The notes under the pieces were generated by a model. It was not told the origin of the DNA, did not search any database, and saw only the letters and a program-made list of their open reading frames with translations. 64,000 bases of DNA from the NCBI GenBank assembly GCA_963842235.1, contig CAWJFT010000001.1, positions 62,001 through 126,000 of the forward strand, written 5' to 3'. Origin of the DNA: JACDAN01 sp963842235. Its GTDB lineage: Bacteria > Actinomycetota > Thermoleophilia > Gaiellales > Gaiellaceae. Of the stretch, positions 53,064 through 61,608 are shown piece by piece; the stretch's first letter is position 1; each line of letters starts with the position of its first letter. Both the position numbers and the translations under genes were made by a program.

Positions 53064-54133
53064 TCGTCCTCCGTCTCTCCCACCGGATCGATGAGGTAGG
53101 TGTGCTCTGGACGCCATGCGAGGCGCACTGGGCGTCCGCGCGCTTCGACGACGTCCGCCGAGGTGGTCTCGAGGTTCTGCCTGACGACGGTCAGCACTCC
53201 GCCGCCTTCGAGATCGACCACGTAGCGGGTAACCATCCCGATGTAGACGACCTCGCGGATGCGGCCGCGCTCGGAGACCGAGCCGGCCGCCGGCTCCTCA
53301 TTTGCGTCGAGGAGCCGGATCTTCTCCGGGCGGACGGTGAAGCGCCGCCCCTCTCGCTCCAGCACGTTCGAAACGCCGACGAAGCCGGCGACGAACTCGC
53401 TCTCGGGATGCTCGTAGACGCTCGCCGGAGGGCCAACCTGCTCGATGTGCCCGTCGCGGAAGACCGCGAGTCGGTCGCTCATCGTCAGCGCCTCCTCCTG
53501 GTCGTGCGTCACGTACACGAACGTGATCCCGACCTCCTGCTGGATGCGCTTGAGCTCGAGCTGCATCTCCTGCCGGAGCTTCAGGTCGAGCGCGCCGAGG
53601 GGCTCGTCGAGGAGCAGGACCCGCGGGCGGTTGACGATCGCCCGGGCAAGCGCGACGCGTTGGCGCTGTCCGCCGGAGAGCTGTGCGGGCCGGCGACTGC
53701 CCAGGCCGGCGAGGCGGACCATCTCCAGCGCCTCCCCGACGCGCTGGGCGCGCTCGGCTTTGCGCACGTTCTTGACCATCAGCCCGTAGCCCACGTTGTC
53801 CTCCACGGTCATGTGCGGAAAGAGCGCGTAGTCCTGGAAGACGGTGTTCACGTCCCGGTCGTACGGCGGCCGCCCCGTCACGTCACGGCCGCTGAGCAGG
53901 ATCCGGCCCGAGTCCGGGCGCTCGAAGCCGGCGATCAGCCGCAGCGTCGTCGTCTTCCCTGAGCCGCTCGGCCCGAGCAGCGTGAAGAACTCGCCGGGAG
54001 CCACGGCCAGATCCACGCCGTCCACGGCGGCGACGTCGCCATAGCTGCGGTGGAGCCCGACCGCCTCGACGTCGGGGGCGGCCGACTCCGCGGCGTCCGC
54101 TCCGCTAGGCCGCGCGGGAGCTTGCGTCGACAA
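53060..54133 (-). CDS. potA: ABC transporter ATP-binding protein, PotA-like (system 2)
   Basis: 357 aa from a TTG at 54133, overlapping the aminotransferase 3' end by 29 bp. Walker A LLGPSGSGKTTTLRLIAGFE, Q-loop FQDYALFPHMTVEDNV, signature QLSGGQRQRVALARAIV, Walker B LLLDEPLGALD, His in VYVTHDQEEALTM. The TOBE part (FTVRPEKIRLLDANEE, VVYIGMVTRYVVDLEGG) matches polyamine transporters. Serves PotB2/C2. Confidence 0.93.
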   Translation of the reverse strand: MSTQAPARPSGADAAESAAPDVEAVGLHRSYGDVAAVDGVDLAVAPGEFFTLLGPSGSGKTTTLRLIAGFERPDSGRILLSGRDVTGRPPYDRDVNTVFQDYALFPHMTVEDNVGYGLMVKNVRKAERAQRVGEALEMVRLAGLGSRRPAQLSGGQRQRVALARAIVNRPRVLLLDEPLGALDLKLRQEMQLELKRIQQEVGITFVYVTHDQEEALTMSDRLAVFRDGHIEQVGPPASVYEHPESEFVAGFVGVSNVLEREGRRFTVRPEKIRLLDANEEPAAGSVSERGRIREVVYIGMVTRYVVDLEGGGVLTVVRQNLETTSADVVEARGRPVRLAWRPEHTYLIDPVGETEDE

Positions 54134-55382
54134 GCGACTCCTCCAGCAGGTCCAGCCCCTGAGCGAGATCGGCGTCGGAGATGACGAGCGGGACGAGGAT
54201 CCGGATCACGTTGCCGTAGAGCCCGCAGGAGAGCAGCACGAGCCCCTTCTCGCGGGCGGTCGTCGTGACGGCGGTGGCCAGCTCCGGCGTCTGCTCCTCG
54301 AGCTCGAAGGCGAGCATCGGCCCGAGTCCGCGGACCTCCCCGATCGCGCTGTGGCGCGCGGCCAGCAGCTCGAGCCGGGCGCGGATCGTTTCGCCGAGCT
54401 CGCGGGCGCGGGCGAGGAACTCGGGGCGGCGCACTTCTTCGAGCACCGCGATTGCCGCCGCGCACGCGACGGGGTTCCCCCCGAAAGTGCCACCGAGTCC
54501 GCCGGGATCGACGGCGTCCATGACTTCCGCCGGGCCGGTGACCGCGCCGAGCGGCAACCCGCCTCCCAGCGACTTGGCGGAGACGAGAAGGTCGGGCTCG
54601 ACGCCGTACTGCTCGCTGGCCCACACCGTTCCCGTGCGCCCCATGCCGCTCTGCACCTCGTCGGCGACGAAGAGGATTCCGTGAGCGGCAAGCAGCTCCT
54701 GGAGGCGCTTCGGGTAGTCGTCGGGGAGCGGGATGAACCCGCCCTCGCCCTGCACGGGCTCGATCACGGCGCAGGCGATCGCCTGCGGGTCGGCGTCTTC
54801 CTTGAAGAGGCGCTCGACTGCCGCGAGCGAGTCGTCGGAGGAGACGCCGCGGTAGGGGTAGGGCGCCGGTGCCCGGTAGACCTCGGGCGCGAACGGGCCG
54901 AACCCTCGCTTGTAGGGGACAACCTTGCTCGTCATCGTCATCGTCAGAAGCGTCCGCCCGTGGAACGCGTGCTCGAAGACGAGGACGGCGGGGCGTCCGG
55001 TCGACGCGCGGGCGATCTTGACCGCGTTCTCGACCGCCTCGGCGCCGGTGTTAACGAGCAGGCTCCGTTGCTCCCCGCCGGGGCAAGGTGAGAGCTCGTC
55101 GAGGAGGCGGCAGACCTCGATGTACGGCTCGTAGATCCCGACCATGAAGCACTGGTGCAGGTAGCGGTCGACCTGGTCGTGGATCGCTGCGGCGGCGAAC
55201 CCGTGGCCCGTGTTCTGGCAGCCGAGGCCGCCGGCGAAGTCGATGTAGCTACGGCCGTCGACGTCCTCGATGCGCGCACCTTCGGCGCGGGCGACCACCA
55301 GCGGCGGCGTCGAGATCCCGCGGGCGACGTAGCGCTGTCGGGCCTTGATGACCTGTTCCGCAGTTCGTTCTTGCAGCGCCAT
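54105..55382 (-). CDS. gabT: 4-aminobutyrate-type class III aminotransferase
   Basis: 425 aa. PLP lysine in LLVSAKSLGGGLPLGAVTG; NTGAEAVENAVKIARASTGR binds the phosphate; FEHAFHGRTLLTMTMTSKV and FVADEVQSGMGRTGTVWASE are the usual GABA-transaminase blocks. It would convert GABA plus 2-oxoglutarate to succinate semialdehyde and glutamate. It is first in the 11-gene minus-strand run and divergent from the amine oxidase gene; the 73-bp gap between them must hold both promoters. No succinate semialdehyde dehydrogenase other than the downstream aldehyde dehydrogenase is present here. Confidence 0.9.
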   Translation of the reverse strand: MALQERTAEQVIKARQRYVARGISTPPLVVARAEGARIEDVDGRSYIDFAGGLGCQNTGHGFAAAAIHDQVDRYLHQCFMVGIYEPYIEVCRLLDELSPCPGGEQRSLLVNTGAEAVENAVKIARASTGRPAVLVFEHAFHGRTLLTMTMTSKVVPYKRGFGPFAPEVYRAPAPYPYRGVSSDDSLAAVERLFKEDADPQAIACAVIEPVQGEGGFIPLPDDYPKRLQELLAAHGILFVADEVQSGMGRTGTVWASEQYGVEPDLLVSAKSLGGGLPLGAVTGPAEVMDAVDPGGLGGTFGGNPVACAAAIAVLEEVRRPEFLARARELGETIRARLELLAARHSAIGEVRGLGPMLAFELEEQTPELATAVTTTAREKGLVLLSCGLYGNVIRILVPLVISDADLAQGLDLLEESLVDASSRAA

Positions 55383-55455
55383 CAGGCTCCGATTCTCGCA
55401 CGACCTTGCGCCGTCTCACCAACTCGATCATTCTTCGGCTTCATCGGAGGGGGCT

Positions 55456-56985
55456 ATGGCGCGAACGCCGCTCGCCAATTCACTGGAAGAACTGGTCGCG
55501 TGTCTCGACGCGCAGAGAGGCCTCACACGTCGGCGGTTTCTCCGGAACGCCGGTGTGGCGGGCCTGGCCGCCACCTCCTTCTCGCGCCTGGTGGAGAAGG
55601 CGAGCGCCGCGGCGGCGCCGAGGATCGTGATCGTCGGAGGCGGGCTCGCCGGGCTCACGGCCGGTTACCGGCTCAACCAGGCCGGCTACTCGGTGGAACT
55701 CCATGAGGCGTCAAGTCGGCTCGGCGGCCGCTGCTGGACGATCCGGGGAGCCTTTGCGGAGGGACAGCTCGGCGAGCACGGGGGAGAGCTCATCGACCAG
55801 GGCCACACCGCGATTCGCCACCTCGCGAGCGAGCTCGGGCTCAAGCTCGAGAACCTCCTGCAAGGCGAGGCCTCGGGGACCAAGCCGACCTACTACTTCG
55901 ACGGCTCGCAGTACACGTATGCGCAGGCAACCGACGACATGAAGGAGATCTGGCAGAAGATCCACTCCGATCTAAGCGAGGCGAGCTATCCCACGCTGTT
56001 CGACAGCTTCACGCAGCGCGGGTACGACCTCGATCACATGTCGATCGTCGACTGGATCGACGAAAGCGTGCCGGGCGGGATGGAGTCCAGGCTCGGACAG
56101 CTCCTCGACACCGCATACACGATCGAGTACGGGGCCGACTCGGTCGAGCAGAGCTCGCTGAACCTCCTCTATCTGCTCGGCTACCGAGGGCAGGGCCAAC
56201 TCCGGATCTTCGGCGCGTCGAACGAGAAGTACCGCGTCACGGGTGGGAACGATCAGATCGCGACGTTTCTCGGTGATGCGCTCGCCGGCCAGATCACGCT
56301 CGGATCCGAGCTCGTGGCGATCCGACTTCAGAGTGACGGCAGCTATCGACTGACGTTCCGGCAGGGCTCGTCGACGCGAACGGTCATCGCGGATCGCGTC
56401 GTGCTCGCGCTGCCGTTCTCGATCCTCCGCTCTTCGGTCGACATCACGAACGCGGGCTTCAGCGCCCGAAAGCGGCAGGCGATCAACAAGCTCGGCATGG
56501 GAACGAACTCGAAGCTCCACGTGCAGTTCAAAACCCGCCACTGGCAGAAGCTCGGGTCGAACGGCGAGACGTTCGCGGACACCGGCTACCAGAGCACGTG
56601 GGAGGTTTCGCGTGCTCAGCCCGGGACGGCTGGGATTCTCGTGGACTACACGGGCGGCGCGGTTGGGGCAGGGTTCGGCTCGGGCACGGTGGCCGCGCGG
56701 GCCCAGCAGTTCCTCGGCCAGATCGAGCCCGTCCTGCCGGGTATGAAGAAGGAGTGGAACGGACGAGCGACCCGCGACGTCTGGACGTCCTACCCGTGGA
56801 CGAAGGGCTCGTACTCGTATTGGAAGGTCGGTCAGTACACGCAGTTCGCGGGCGTGGAGCGAGCGCGGGAGGGCAACTGCCACTTCGCGGGCGAGCACAC
56901 GTCCATCGACTTCCAGGGGTATCTGAACGGCGCGGTCGAGACGGGCGAACGAGCGGCGGGCGAGATCCTCGCCGATTTGAAGTAG
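55456..56985 (+). CDS. Tat-exported flavin monoamine oxidase family protein
   Basis: 509 aa from the ATG at 55456 (GGAGGGGG upstream). Twin-arginine signal TRRRFLRNAGVAGLAATSFS near residue 27. FAD-binding Rossmann motif IVIVGGGLAGLTAGYRLNQA then HEASSRLGGRCWT; the C-terminal flavin region CHFAGEHTSIDFQGYLNGAV closes the amine oxidase fold. It should oxidise an amine to an aldehyde plus ammonia and peroxide outside the membrane or in the wall. Divergent from gabT, and only 12 bp upstream of a saccharopine-dehydrogenase-like gene. Confidence 0.9.
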   Translation: MARTPLANSLEELVACLDAQRGLTRRRFLRNAGVAGLAATSFSRLVEKASAAAAPRIVIVGGGLAGLTAGYRLNQAGYSVELHEASSRLGGRCWTIRGAFAEGQLGEHGGELIDQGHTAIRHLASELGLKLENLLQGEASGTKPTYYFDGSQYTYAQATDDMKEIWQKIHSDLSEASYPTLFDSFTQRGYDLDHMSIVDWIDESVPGGMESRLGQLLDTAYTIEYGADSVEQSSLNLLYLLGYRGQGQLRIFGASNEKYRVTGGNDQIATFLGDALAGQITLGSELVAIRLQSDGSYRLTFRQGSSTRTVIADRVVLALPFSILRSSVDITNAGFSARKRQAINKLGMGTNSKLHVQFKTRHWQKLGSNGETFADTGYQSTWEVSRAQPGTAGILVDYTGGAVGAGFGSGTVAARAQQFLGQIEPVLPGMKKEWNGRATRDVWTSYPWTKGSYSYWKVGQYTQFAGVERAREGNCHFAGEHTSIDFQGYLNGAVETGERAAGEILADLK

Positions 56986-56997
56986 GCCGGCTCGGGC

Positions 56998-57987
56998 GTG
57001 ATCGCGGTCGTCGGCGCAGCCGGGACGATCGGGCGGAACGTCGCCCGCTTCCTCGAGGAGTGGGGCGCGCCGTTCGTCCGGCGCGACGCGCGCCTCGACG
57101 GGGACGAGCGTGTCGATGCATCCGACGCTGCCGCCGTTGGGCGGGCACTGGAGGGCTGCACGGTCTGCGTCAACTGCGCCGACTACCGCCTCAACCTCCC
57201 GGTCATGCGCGGCGCGTTGGAGGCGGGCGCGCACTACGTCGATCTCGGCGGGCTCTACCACGTCACGAAGCAGCAGCTGGCTTTGGCTGCCGAGCTCCGC
57301 GAGCGCGGGTTGGGTGCCCTCCTCGGCATGGGGTCGGCGCCTGGGAAGACGAACCTGCTGGCGGCCGCCGCCGTCGCGCGGCTCGGGGAGGCTGCGAGGT
57401 CGATGGAGATCTGGGCGGCCACGCGCGATCCCGCCGCCGCAGATCATCCCTTCCCGGCTCCGTACTCGGTGCGGACGCTCGTCGATGAGCTGAGCATGCC
57501 GCCGGTCGTGGTGGAGGACGGGCAGGCGGTCGAGGTGGAGCCCCTCTCGGGCGAAGCATCCCGCGACTTCCCCGAGCCGGTCGGCCGCGCGACGGGGATC
57601 TACACGCTCCATTCGGAGCTCGCGACGTTGCCTACGGCCTTTCCGTCGCTCCAGCGGGCGTCCTTCCGGCTCTGTCTGTCGCCGGGGTTGCTCGAGAAGC
57701 TCCTGGCCCTGGGGGAGGGCGAGGAGCCGCAGCCCTACGAGCAGTCATCGGCCTCCGTGGCGGTGCATCTGGTCGACGCCGAGGGCGAGCAGTCGCGTGT
57801 CGTGGGGTGGACCGTGACGCGCGGCGGCTCGGCCAGGTCGACCTCCGAGCCGGCCGCCCGGGCCGCGGTCGAGCTTCTGGAGGGCCGGATGTCGCTCATC
57901 GGCGCGAAAGCGCCTGAGGCGGCGATCCCCGACCCGGAGTCGTTCCTGGCGCTGCTCGACACCGAGGTCTACTGGGAGGTCGCGTAG
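56998..57987 (+). CDS. saccharopine dehydrogenase-like NAD(P)-binding protein
   Basis: 329 aa from a GTG start. The N-terminal Rossmann motif IAVVGAAGTIGRNVARFLEE, then TVCVNCADYRLNLPVMRGAL and AGAHYVDLGGLYHVTKQQL, and GLGALLGMGSAPGKTNLLAA. This is the saccharopine/homospermidine-carboxynorspermidine dehydrogenase superfamily, whose members act on amino-acid or polyamine imines. With an amine oxidase just upstream, a role in amine metabolism is plausible. The 3' end overlaps the convergent lipoprotein gene by 19 bp. Confidence 0.82.
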   Translation: MIAVVGAAGTIGRNVARFLEEWGAPFVRRDARLDGDERVDASDAAAVGRALEGCTVCVNCADYRLNLPVMRGALEAGAHYVDLGGLYHVTKQQLALAAELRERGLGALLGMGSAPGKTNLLAAAAVARLGEAARSMEIWAATRDPAAADHPFPAPYSVRTLVDELSMPPVVVEDGQAVEVEPLSGEASRDFPEPVGRATGIYTLHSELATLPTAFPSLQRASFRLCLSPGLLEKLLALGEGEEPQPYEQSSASVAVHLVDAEGEQSRVVGWTVTRGGSARSTSEPAARAAVELLEGRMSLIGAKAPEAAIPDPESFLALLDTEVYWEVA

Positions 57988-58418
57988 TCGAGCCAGCGCT
58001 GGGCGCAGTCCGCGTTGTCGCCGTCCTCGCGGATCACCCAGGCGGTCGAGCGGCGACCGGCCGGGCGAATGGTTCCGTGGTAGGCGCGGGCTAACGCCTT
58101 CGGAACCGTGATCTCCACGCCGCTCGTGAGCGTGATGCGTACGAGCTCGACGGAGTCGTCGGCACGTTGTCCGGGCGGGACTGGTTCGGCGATGACATCG
58201 ACGTCCCGGCGCCGCGCGATCGCGTCGAGGTCCTCCCCTTCGTCGTAGACGCGGAGGTCGACGCGACAGCCGCTCTCGCGCTCGAACGGTGCGGCGTCGC
58301 CGACGAGACCGACCGGGGCCAGGAGCCTGACTTCGCGCTGGGGCTCGCTTCCGCCGCAGCCGGCGACGGCGAGTAGCGCTGCCGCGACGAGGGCTCGCTT
58401 CCCCATACTCCGCAGCAT
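57969..58418 (-). CDS. miniature PotD-like lipoprotein
   Basis: 149 aa. The start is the ATG at 58418 (or 58406); signal with lipobox RALVAAALLAVAGCGGSEPQ. The mature ~130 residues look like a shortened polyamine-binding protein: FERESGCRVDLRVYDEGED, RRRDVDVIAEPVPPGQ, TLTSGVEITVPKALARAYHG, and a C-terminal NADCAQRWLDYATS like the last helix of PotD proteins. A normal PotD is 350-400 aa, so one whole lobe seems missing. It may bind a ligand as a lid or scavenger, or be a relic kept under selection. Divergent from the enolase-like gene with 1 bp between starts. Confidence 0.65.
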   Translation of the reverse strand: MLRSMGKRALVAAALLAVAGCGGSEPQREVRLLAPVGLVGDAAPFERESGCRVDLRVYDEGEDLDAIARRRDVDVIAEPVPPGQRADDSVELVRITLTSGVEITVPKALARAYHGTIRPAGRRSTAWVIREDGDNADCAQRWLDYATSQ

Positions 58419-58419
58419 T

Positions 58420-59469
58420 GTGTCGACCTACGCACGGATCTCCGAACTGCCGCTGACGATCGAGGGCCACGAGCTCGAGCGGCGCGAGCGCGAGGTCTCG
58501 AGTGAGTTCACGCGGGTGACGACGACCGTCCGGCTCCGCGGCGCCGGTGAGGACGGGCTCGGCGAGGACGTGACCTACACGCCCGAAGACCACGACCGGT
58601 TTGCCGGCCCCGGGTCGGAGCTGCCGCTGGCCGGAGAGTGGACCGTCGATTCCTTCTCTCGCCATCTCGACGGCCTCGACTTCTGGCCGGAGCCGCCCCA
58701 GATGGAGGCTTTCCACGACTACCGCCGGTGGGCGTTCGAGAGCGCGGCGCTCGATCTCGCGCTTCGCCAGTCGGGGACCTCACTGTCGGAGGCGCTCGGC
58801 CGGGAGCCCCGGCCCGTGCGGTTCGTCGTCTCGATGCGTCTCGGCGAGCCGTCGTCGATCGAGCCGGTACGCCGCCTGCTCGAGCTCTATCCCGGAACCA
58901 TGTTCAAGCTGGACGCGGTGGCGGACTGGACGCCAGAGCTGGTCGCGGAGCTGGTTGACCTCGGCGCCGTCGACTCGATCGACCTCAAGGGCCAGTACAG
59001 CGGAACGGTCGTCGACAACCCGCCGAGCCCGGAGCTCTACCGCCTCGTCGCCGAGGGTTTTCCGGAGGCTTGGCTCGAGGACCCGGCCCTGACGGACGAG
59101 ACCGAGCCAGTCTTGCGACCCTATCGCGACCGGATCACCTGGGATGCCCCGATTCATTCGATCGAGGACATCGAGTCGAGGCCGTTCCCTCCGAAGATGA
59201 CGAACATCAAGCCGTCGCGCTTCGGATCGCTGCGCCGGCTCTTCGACGCGTACGACTACTGCGCCCAGGGGGGCATCGGCATGTACGGGGGTGGCCAGTT
59301 CGAGCTCGGTGTCGGCCGCGGCCAGATCCAGTACCTGGCGTCCCTTTTTCATCCGGACACGCCCAACGACGTTGCCCCGGCCGGCTACAACTTCGCGCCG
59401 CCCGAGCCTGGGTTGCCGACGAGCCCGCTCGAGCCCGCGGCTACGCCGACCGGCTTTCGCTGGGGATAG
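58420..59469 (+). CDS. enolase superfamily (mandelate racemase/MLE-like) protein
   Basis: 349 aa from a GTG start. The barrel shows ordered catalytic-like residues: Lys in TMFKLDAVADW, Asp in DSIDLKGQYSG, Glu in AWLEDPALTDE, Asp in ITWDAPIHS and Lys in TNIKPSRFGSLRR. This is the enolase-superfamily spacing of base and three metal ligands. The capping N-terminal domain (ELPLTIEGHELERRERE) is divergent. The reaction is unknown; acid-sugar or amino-acid derivatives are typical. It is next to the mini-PotD gene and before an 88-aa gene. Confidence 0.8.
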   Translation: MSTYARISELPLTIEGHELERREREVSSEFTRVTTTVRLRGAGEDGLGEDVTYTPEDHDRFAGPGSELPLAGEWTVDSFSRHLDGLDFWPEPPQMEAFHDYRRWAFESAALDLALRQSGTSLSEALGREPRPVRFVVSMRLGEPSSIEPVRRLLELYPGTMFKLDAVADWTPELVAELVDLGAVDSIDLKGQYSGTVVDNPPSPELYRLVAEGFPEAWLEDPALTDETEPVLRPYRDRITWDAPIHSIEDIESRPFPPKMTNIKPSRFGSLRRLFDAYDYCAQGGIGMYGGGQFELGVGRGQIQYLASLFHPDTPNDVAPAGYNFAPPEPGLPTSPLEPAATPTGFRWG

Positions 59470-59534
59470 CTCGACACACACTCGTTCCAGTTCCGTCACG
59501 GACACGTGACTGTTTGCGCGGTAGCTTCGTTGCC

Positions 59535-59801
59535 ATGGCAGACATCACGACAGCTTGGGGAAAGGCCAAAGTCGTCGACGAGGTGAAGCTGCAGCAGAAA
59601 GCGGGCGACAAGCAGTTCGCGTCGCTCGTGCAGCTCCTCGAGGACGGGAAGGGCAAACGACTCGTGCGCTTCGCCTATACGACCGACGGTGTGGCCCGAC
59701 GAGGGCCTGTGACCTTCCGCGACGCCGACCTGGACCGGCTTCGCAAAGCACTGGGCGACCACGAGGCGCTCGCCGCCGCGCTCGGCTTCGATCGTGGCTA
59801 G
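59535..59801 (+). CDS. small hypothetical protein
   Basis: 88 aa from the ATG at 59535 (MADITTAWGKAKVVDEVKLQ). Charged and soluble, with a possible alpha-beta layout (FASLVQLLEDGKGKRLVRFA, VTFRDADLDRLRKALGDHEA). No motif recognised. Its stop interlocks with the purQ stop in a shared CTAG (59798-59801), so the gene marks the right border of the non-purine region. Confidence 0.72.
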   Translation: MADITTAWGKAKVVDEVKLQQKAGDKQFASLVQLLEDGKGKRLVRFAYTTDGVARRGPVTFRDADLDRLRKALGDHEALAAALGFDRG

Positions 59802-60511
59802 AGCGGCGCCGCTGCGGTTGCGACTGGAGGTGAGGCCGCGCGGGCCGCCTCGACGAGTCCCCCGAGGATCAGCGCGCCGTCCGTCGACCCCAACAGTGGA
59901 TCGACGGCGTGCTCGGGATGCGGCATCAGCCCCATCACGTTGCCGCGTTCGTTGCAGACGGCCGCGACGTCATCGATCGAGCCGTTCGGGTTCTGCTCGT
60001 AGCGGAGCACGATCTGCCGCTTCGCCTCCAGCTCGGCCAGGAGCTCGGCATCGGCGAACCAGCAGCCCTCGCCGTGCTTGATCGGAATGGTCAGCCGCTG
60101 CCCCGTTGAGCATGCCGACGTAAACGGCGTCTCGGCGCCCTCGACCCTCAGAGCGACATCTCGACAGAGAAACGACAGCGACTCGTTCGGCCGGAGCACG
60201 CCGGGGAGAAGCCCTGCCTCGCAGAGGATCTGGAAACCGTTGCAGATCCCGAGTACGAGCCCTCCGTCGGCTGCGAACTCGGCGACTGCCTTCATCGCGG
60301 GCGAAAAGCGGGCGATCGCCCCGCAGCGCAGGTAGTCGCCGTAGGAGAAGCCGCCGGGGAGCACGACGCCTGCGATGTCGGGCAGCCGTTCCTCCGCGTG
60401 CCAGACCGGTACGCCCGAGGCGCCGAGCAGCTGGAGCGCGTGGAGCGCGTCCCGGTCGTCGTTCGACCCGGGGAAGGTGAGGACGGCGATACGCGGGCCG
60501 GCTTCGCTCAC
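59798..60511 (-). CDS. purQ: FGAM synthase glutaminase subunit
   Basis: 237 aa from the GTG at 60511, overlapping the purS stop (GTGA). It supplies ammonia from glutamine to PurL. Class I glutaminase motifs: GGFSYGDYLRCGAIAR, nucleophile Cys in LVLGICNGFQILCEAG, and His/Glu in GLMPHPEHAVDP. Here purQ ends its transcription unit; purL, expected next, lies 55 kb away at 2397-4322. Confidence 0.96.
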   Translation of the reverse strand: MSEAGPRIAVLTFPGSNDDRDALHALQLLGASGVPVWHAEERLPDIAGVVLPGGFSYGDYLRCGAIARFSPAMKAVAEFAADGGLVLGICNGFQILCEAGLLPGVLRPNESLSFLCRDVALRVEGAETPFTSACSTGQRLTIPIKHGEGCWFADAELLAELEAKRQIVLRYEQNPNGSIDDVAAVCNERGNVMGLMPHPEHAVDPLLGSTDGALILGGLVEAARAASPPVATAAAPL

Positions 60512-60744
60512 CGGAGCTCGATCTCGTAGCTCTCGATCAGGGGGTTCGCGAGGAGCTGCTGGCACATCCGCTCCACTTCGGCGCGGGCCGCCGTCTCGTC
60601 GCTCGCTTCGACCTCGAGGTCGACCACCCGTCCGACGCGGGCGTCGCCGACCGCGAAGCCGAGCTGTCTAAGCGAGCTTTCGACCGCCTCGCCCTGCGGG
60701 TCGAGAATCCCGGGCTTCGGACGAACGAGAACCGTCGCCTTCAT
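60508..60744 (-). CDS. purS: FGAM synthase subunit PurS
   Basis: 78 aa. The small dimeric protein that bridges PurQ and PurL. Typical start MKATVLVRPKPGILDPQGEA and core LGFAVGDARVGRVVDLEVEA, ending LLANPLIESYEIEL. The ATG overlaps the restored purC stop (ATGA), and its own stop overlaps purQ. Because of the indel in purC it appears fused to purC in the raw reading frame, which is an artefact. Confidence 0.94.
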   Translation of the reverse strand: MKATVLVRPKPGILDPQGEAVESSLRQLGFAVGDARVGRVVDLEVEASDETAARAEVERMCQQLLANPLIESYEIELR

Positions 60745-61608
60745 CGGAGCACCGTCTCCGGATCCTCGACGTAGCCGTCGAAGGTGCGCTCGGTCAGCCG
60801 CTCGAAGGCCTCGACGTAGCGTGCGCGGGTGCCGGTAACGACGTCCTCCGGCAGCGCGGGGCCGGGATCGGTCTTGTCCCAGCCGAGCGTCTCGCAGTAG
60901 TCGCGCACGAACTGCTTGTCGAACGACGGCTGCGACGCGCCCCGGCTCGTAGGAGTCGGCGGGCCAGAAGCGGGACGAGTCGGGCGTGAAGGCTTCGTCG
61001 GCCAGCACGAGCCGATCCTGATCGTCCACGCCGAACTCGAATTTCGTGTCGGCGATCAAGATCCCGCGCGCGCCTGCGTACTCGGAGGCAAAGCGATAGA
61101 GCTCGAGCGACGTCGCTTCAGCTTCGGCCAGCCGCTTGGGGCCGACAAGCTCGGCCGCGGTCGCACGCGTGATGTTCTCGTCGTGTCCGGTCTGGGCCTT
61201 GGTTGCCGGCGTGAAGATCGGCTCGGCAAGGCGGTCCGAGTCCCGCAAATCCTGCGGCAGAACATGGCCTGAGACCGCTCCGGTCGCCTGATAGTCCTTC
61301 CAGCCTGAGCCGGTCAGGTAGCCGCGCACGACGCATTCGATCGGGAGCATCTCGAGACGCCGGCATTCGAGCGAGCGACCGTCTGGCCGTACTGCGAGCA
61401 GATGGTTCGGGCACAGATGCCGGGTAGCGCCCGAACCAGAAGGCACGGAGAGGCCGGTGAGCACGCGGCCCTTGTCGGGGATCTCGGTGGGGAGGACGAC
61501 GTCGAAGGTCGAGATCCGATCGCTCGCGACGAGCAGCAGGCGCTCGTCGTCGAGGGCGTAGAGCTCGCGCACCTTTCCACTCCCGACGTGGGTTGCGGCT
61601 TCAGGCAT
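60741..61608 (-). CDS. purC: SAICAR synthetase (frameshifted in this sequence)
   Basis: 288 aa after removing one base from 60936-60943 (CGCCCC region). Converts CAIR plus aspartate to SAICAR. Motifs: GSGKVRELYALDDERLLLVA, SDRISTFDVVLPTEIPDKG, IECVVRGYLTGSGWKDYQ and SRFWPADSYEPG. After correction the sequence continues SQPSFDKQFVRDYCETLGWD, exactly as in the family, and stops at TGA overlapping purS. Loss of purC would make the cell a purine auxotroph, so a sequencing error is far more likely than a real mutation. Confidence 0.93.

Noticed and set aside
55972..57612. 546-codon open frame on the minus strand
   Set aside because: Antisense to the amine oxidase and saccharopine-dehydrogenase-like genes. 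It is Arg/Leu rich, without motifs, and a by-product of high GC.
60936..60943. Programmed frameshift in purC
   Set aside because: No slippery heptamer or stimulatory structure, and nine similar indels occur in unrelated genes, so sequence error fits better.
60508..61608. Apparent PurC-PurS fusion protein
   Set aside because: Created by the +1 indel in purC. The corrected frame gives a normal PurC ending in an ATGA overlap with a normal PurS start.
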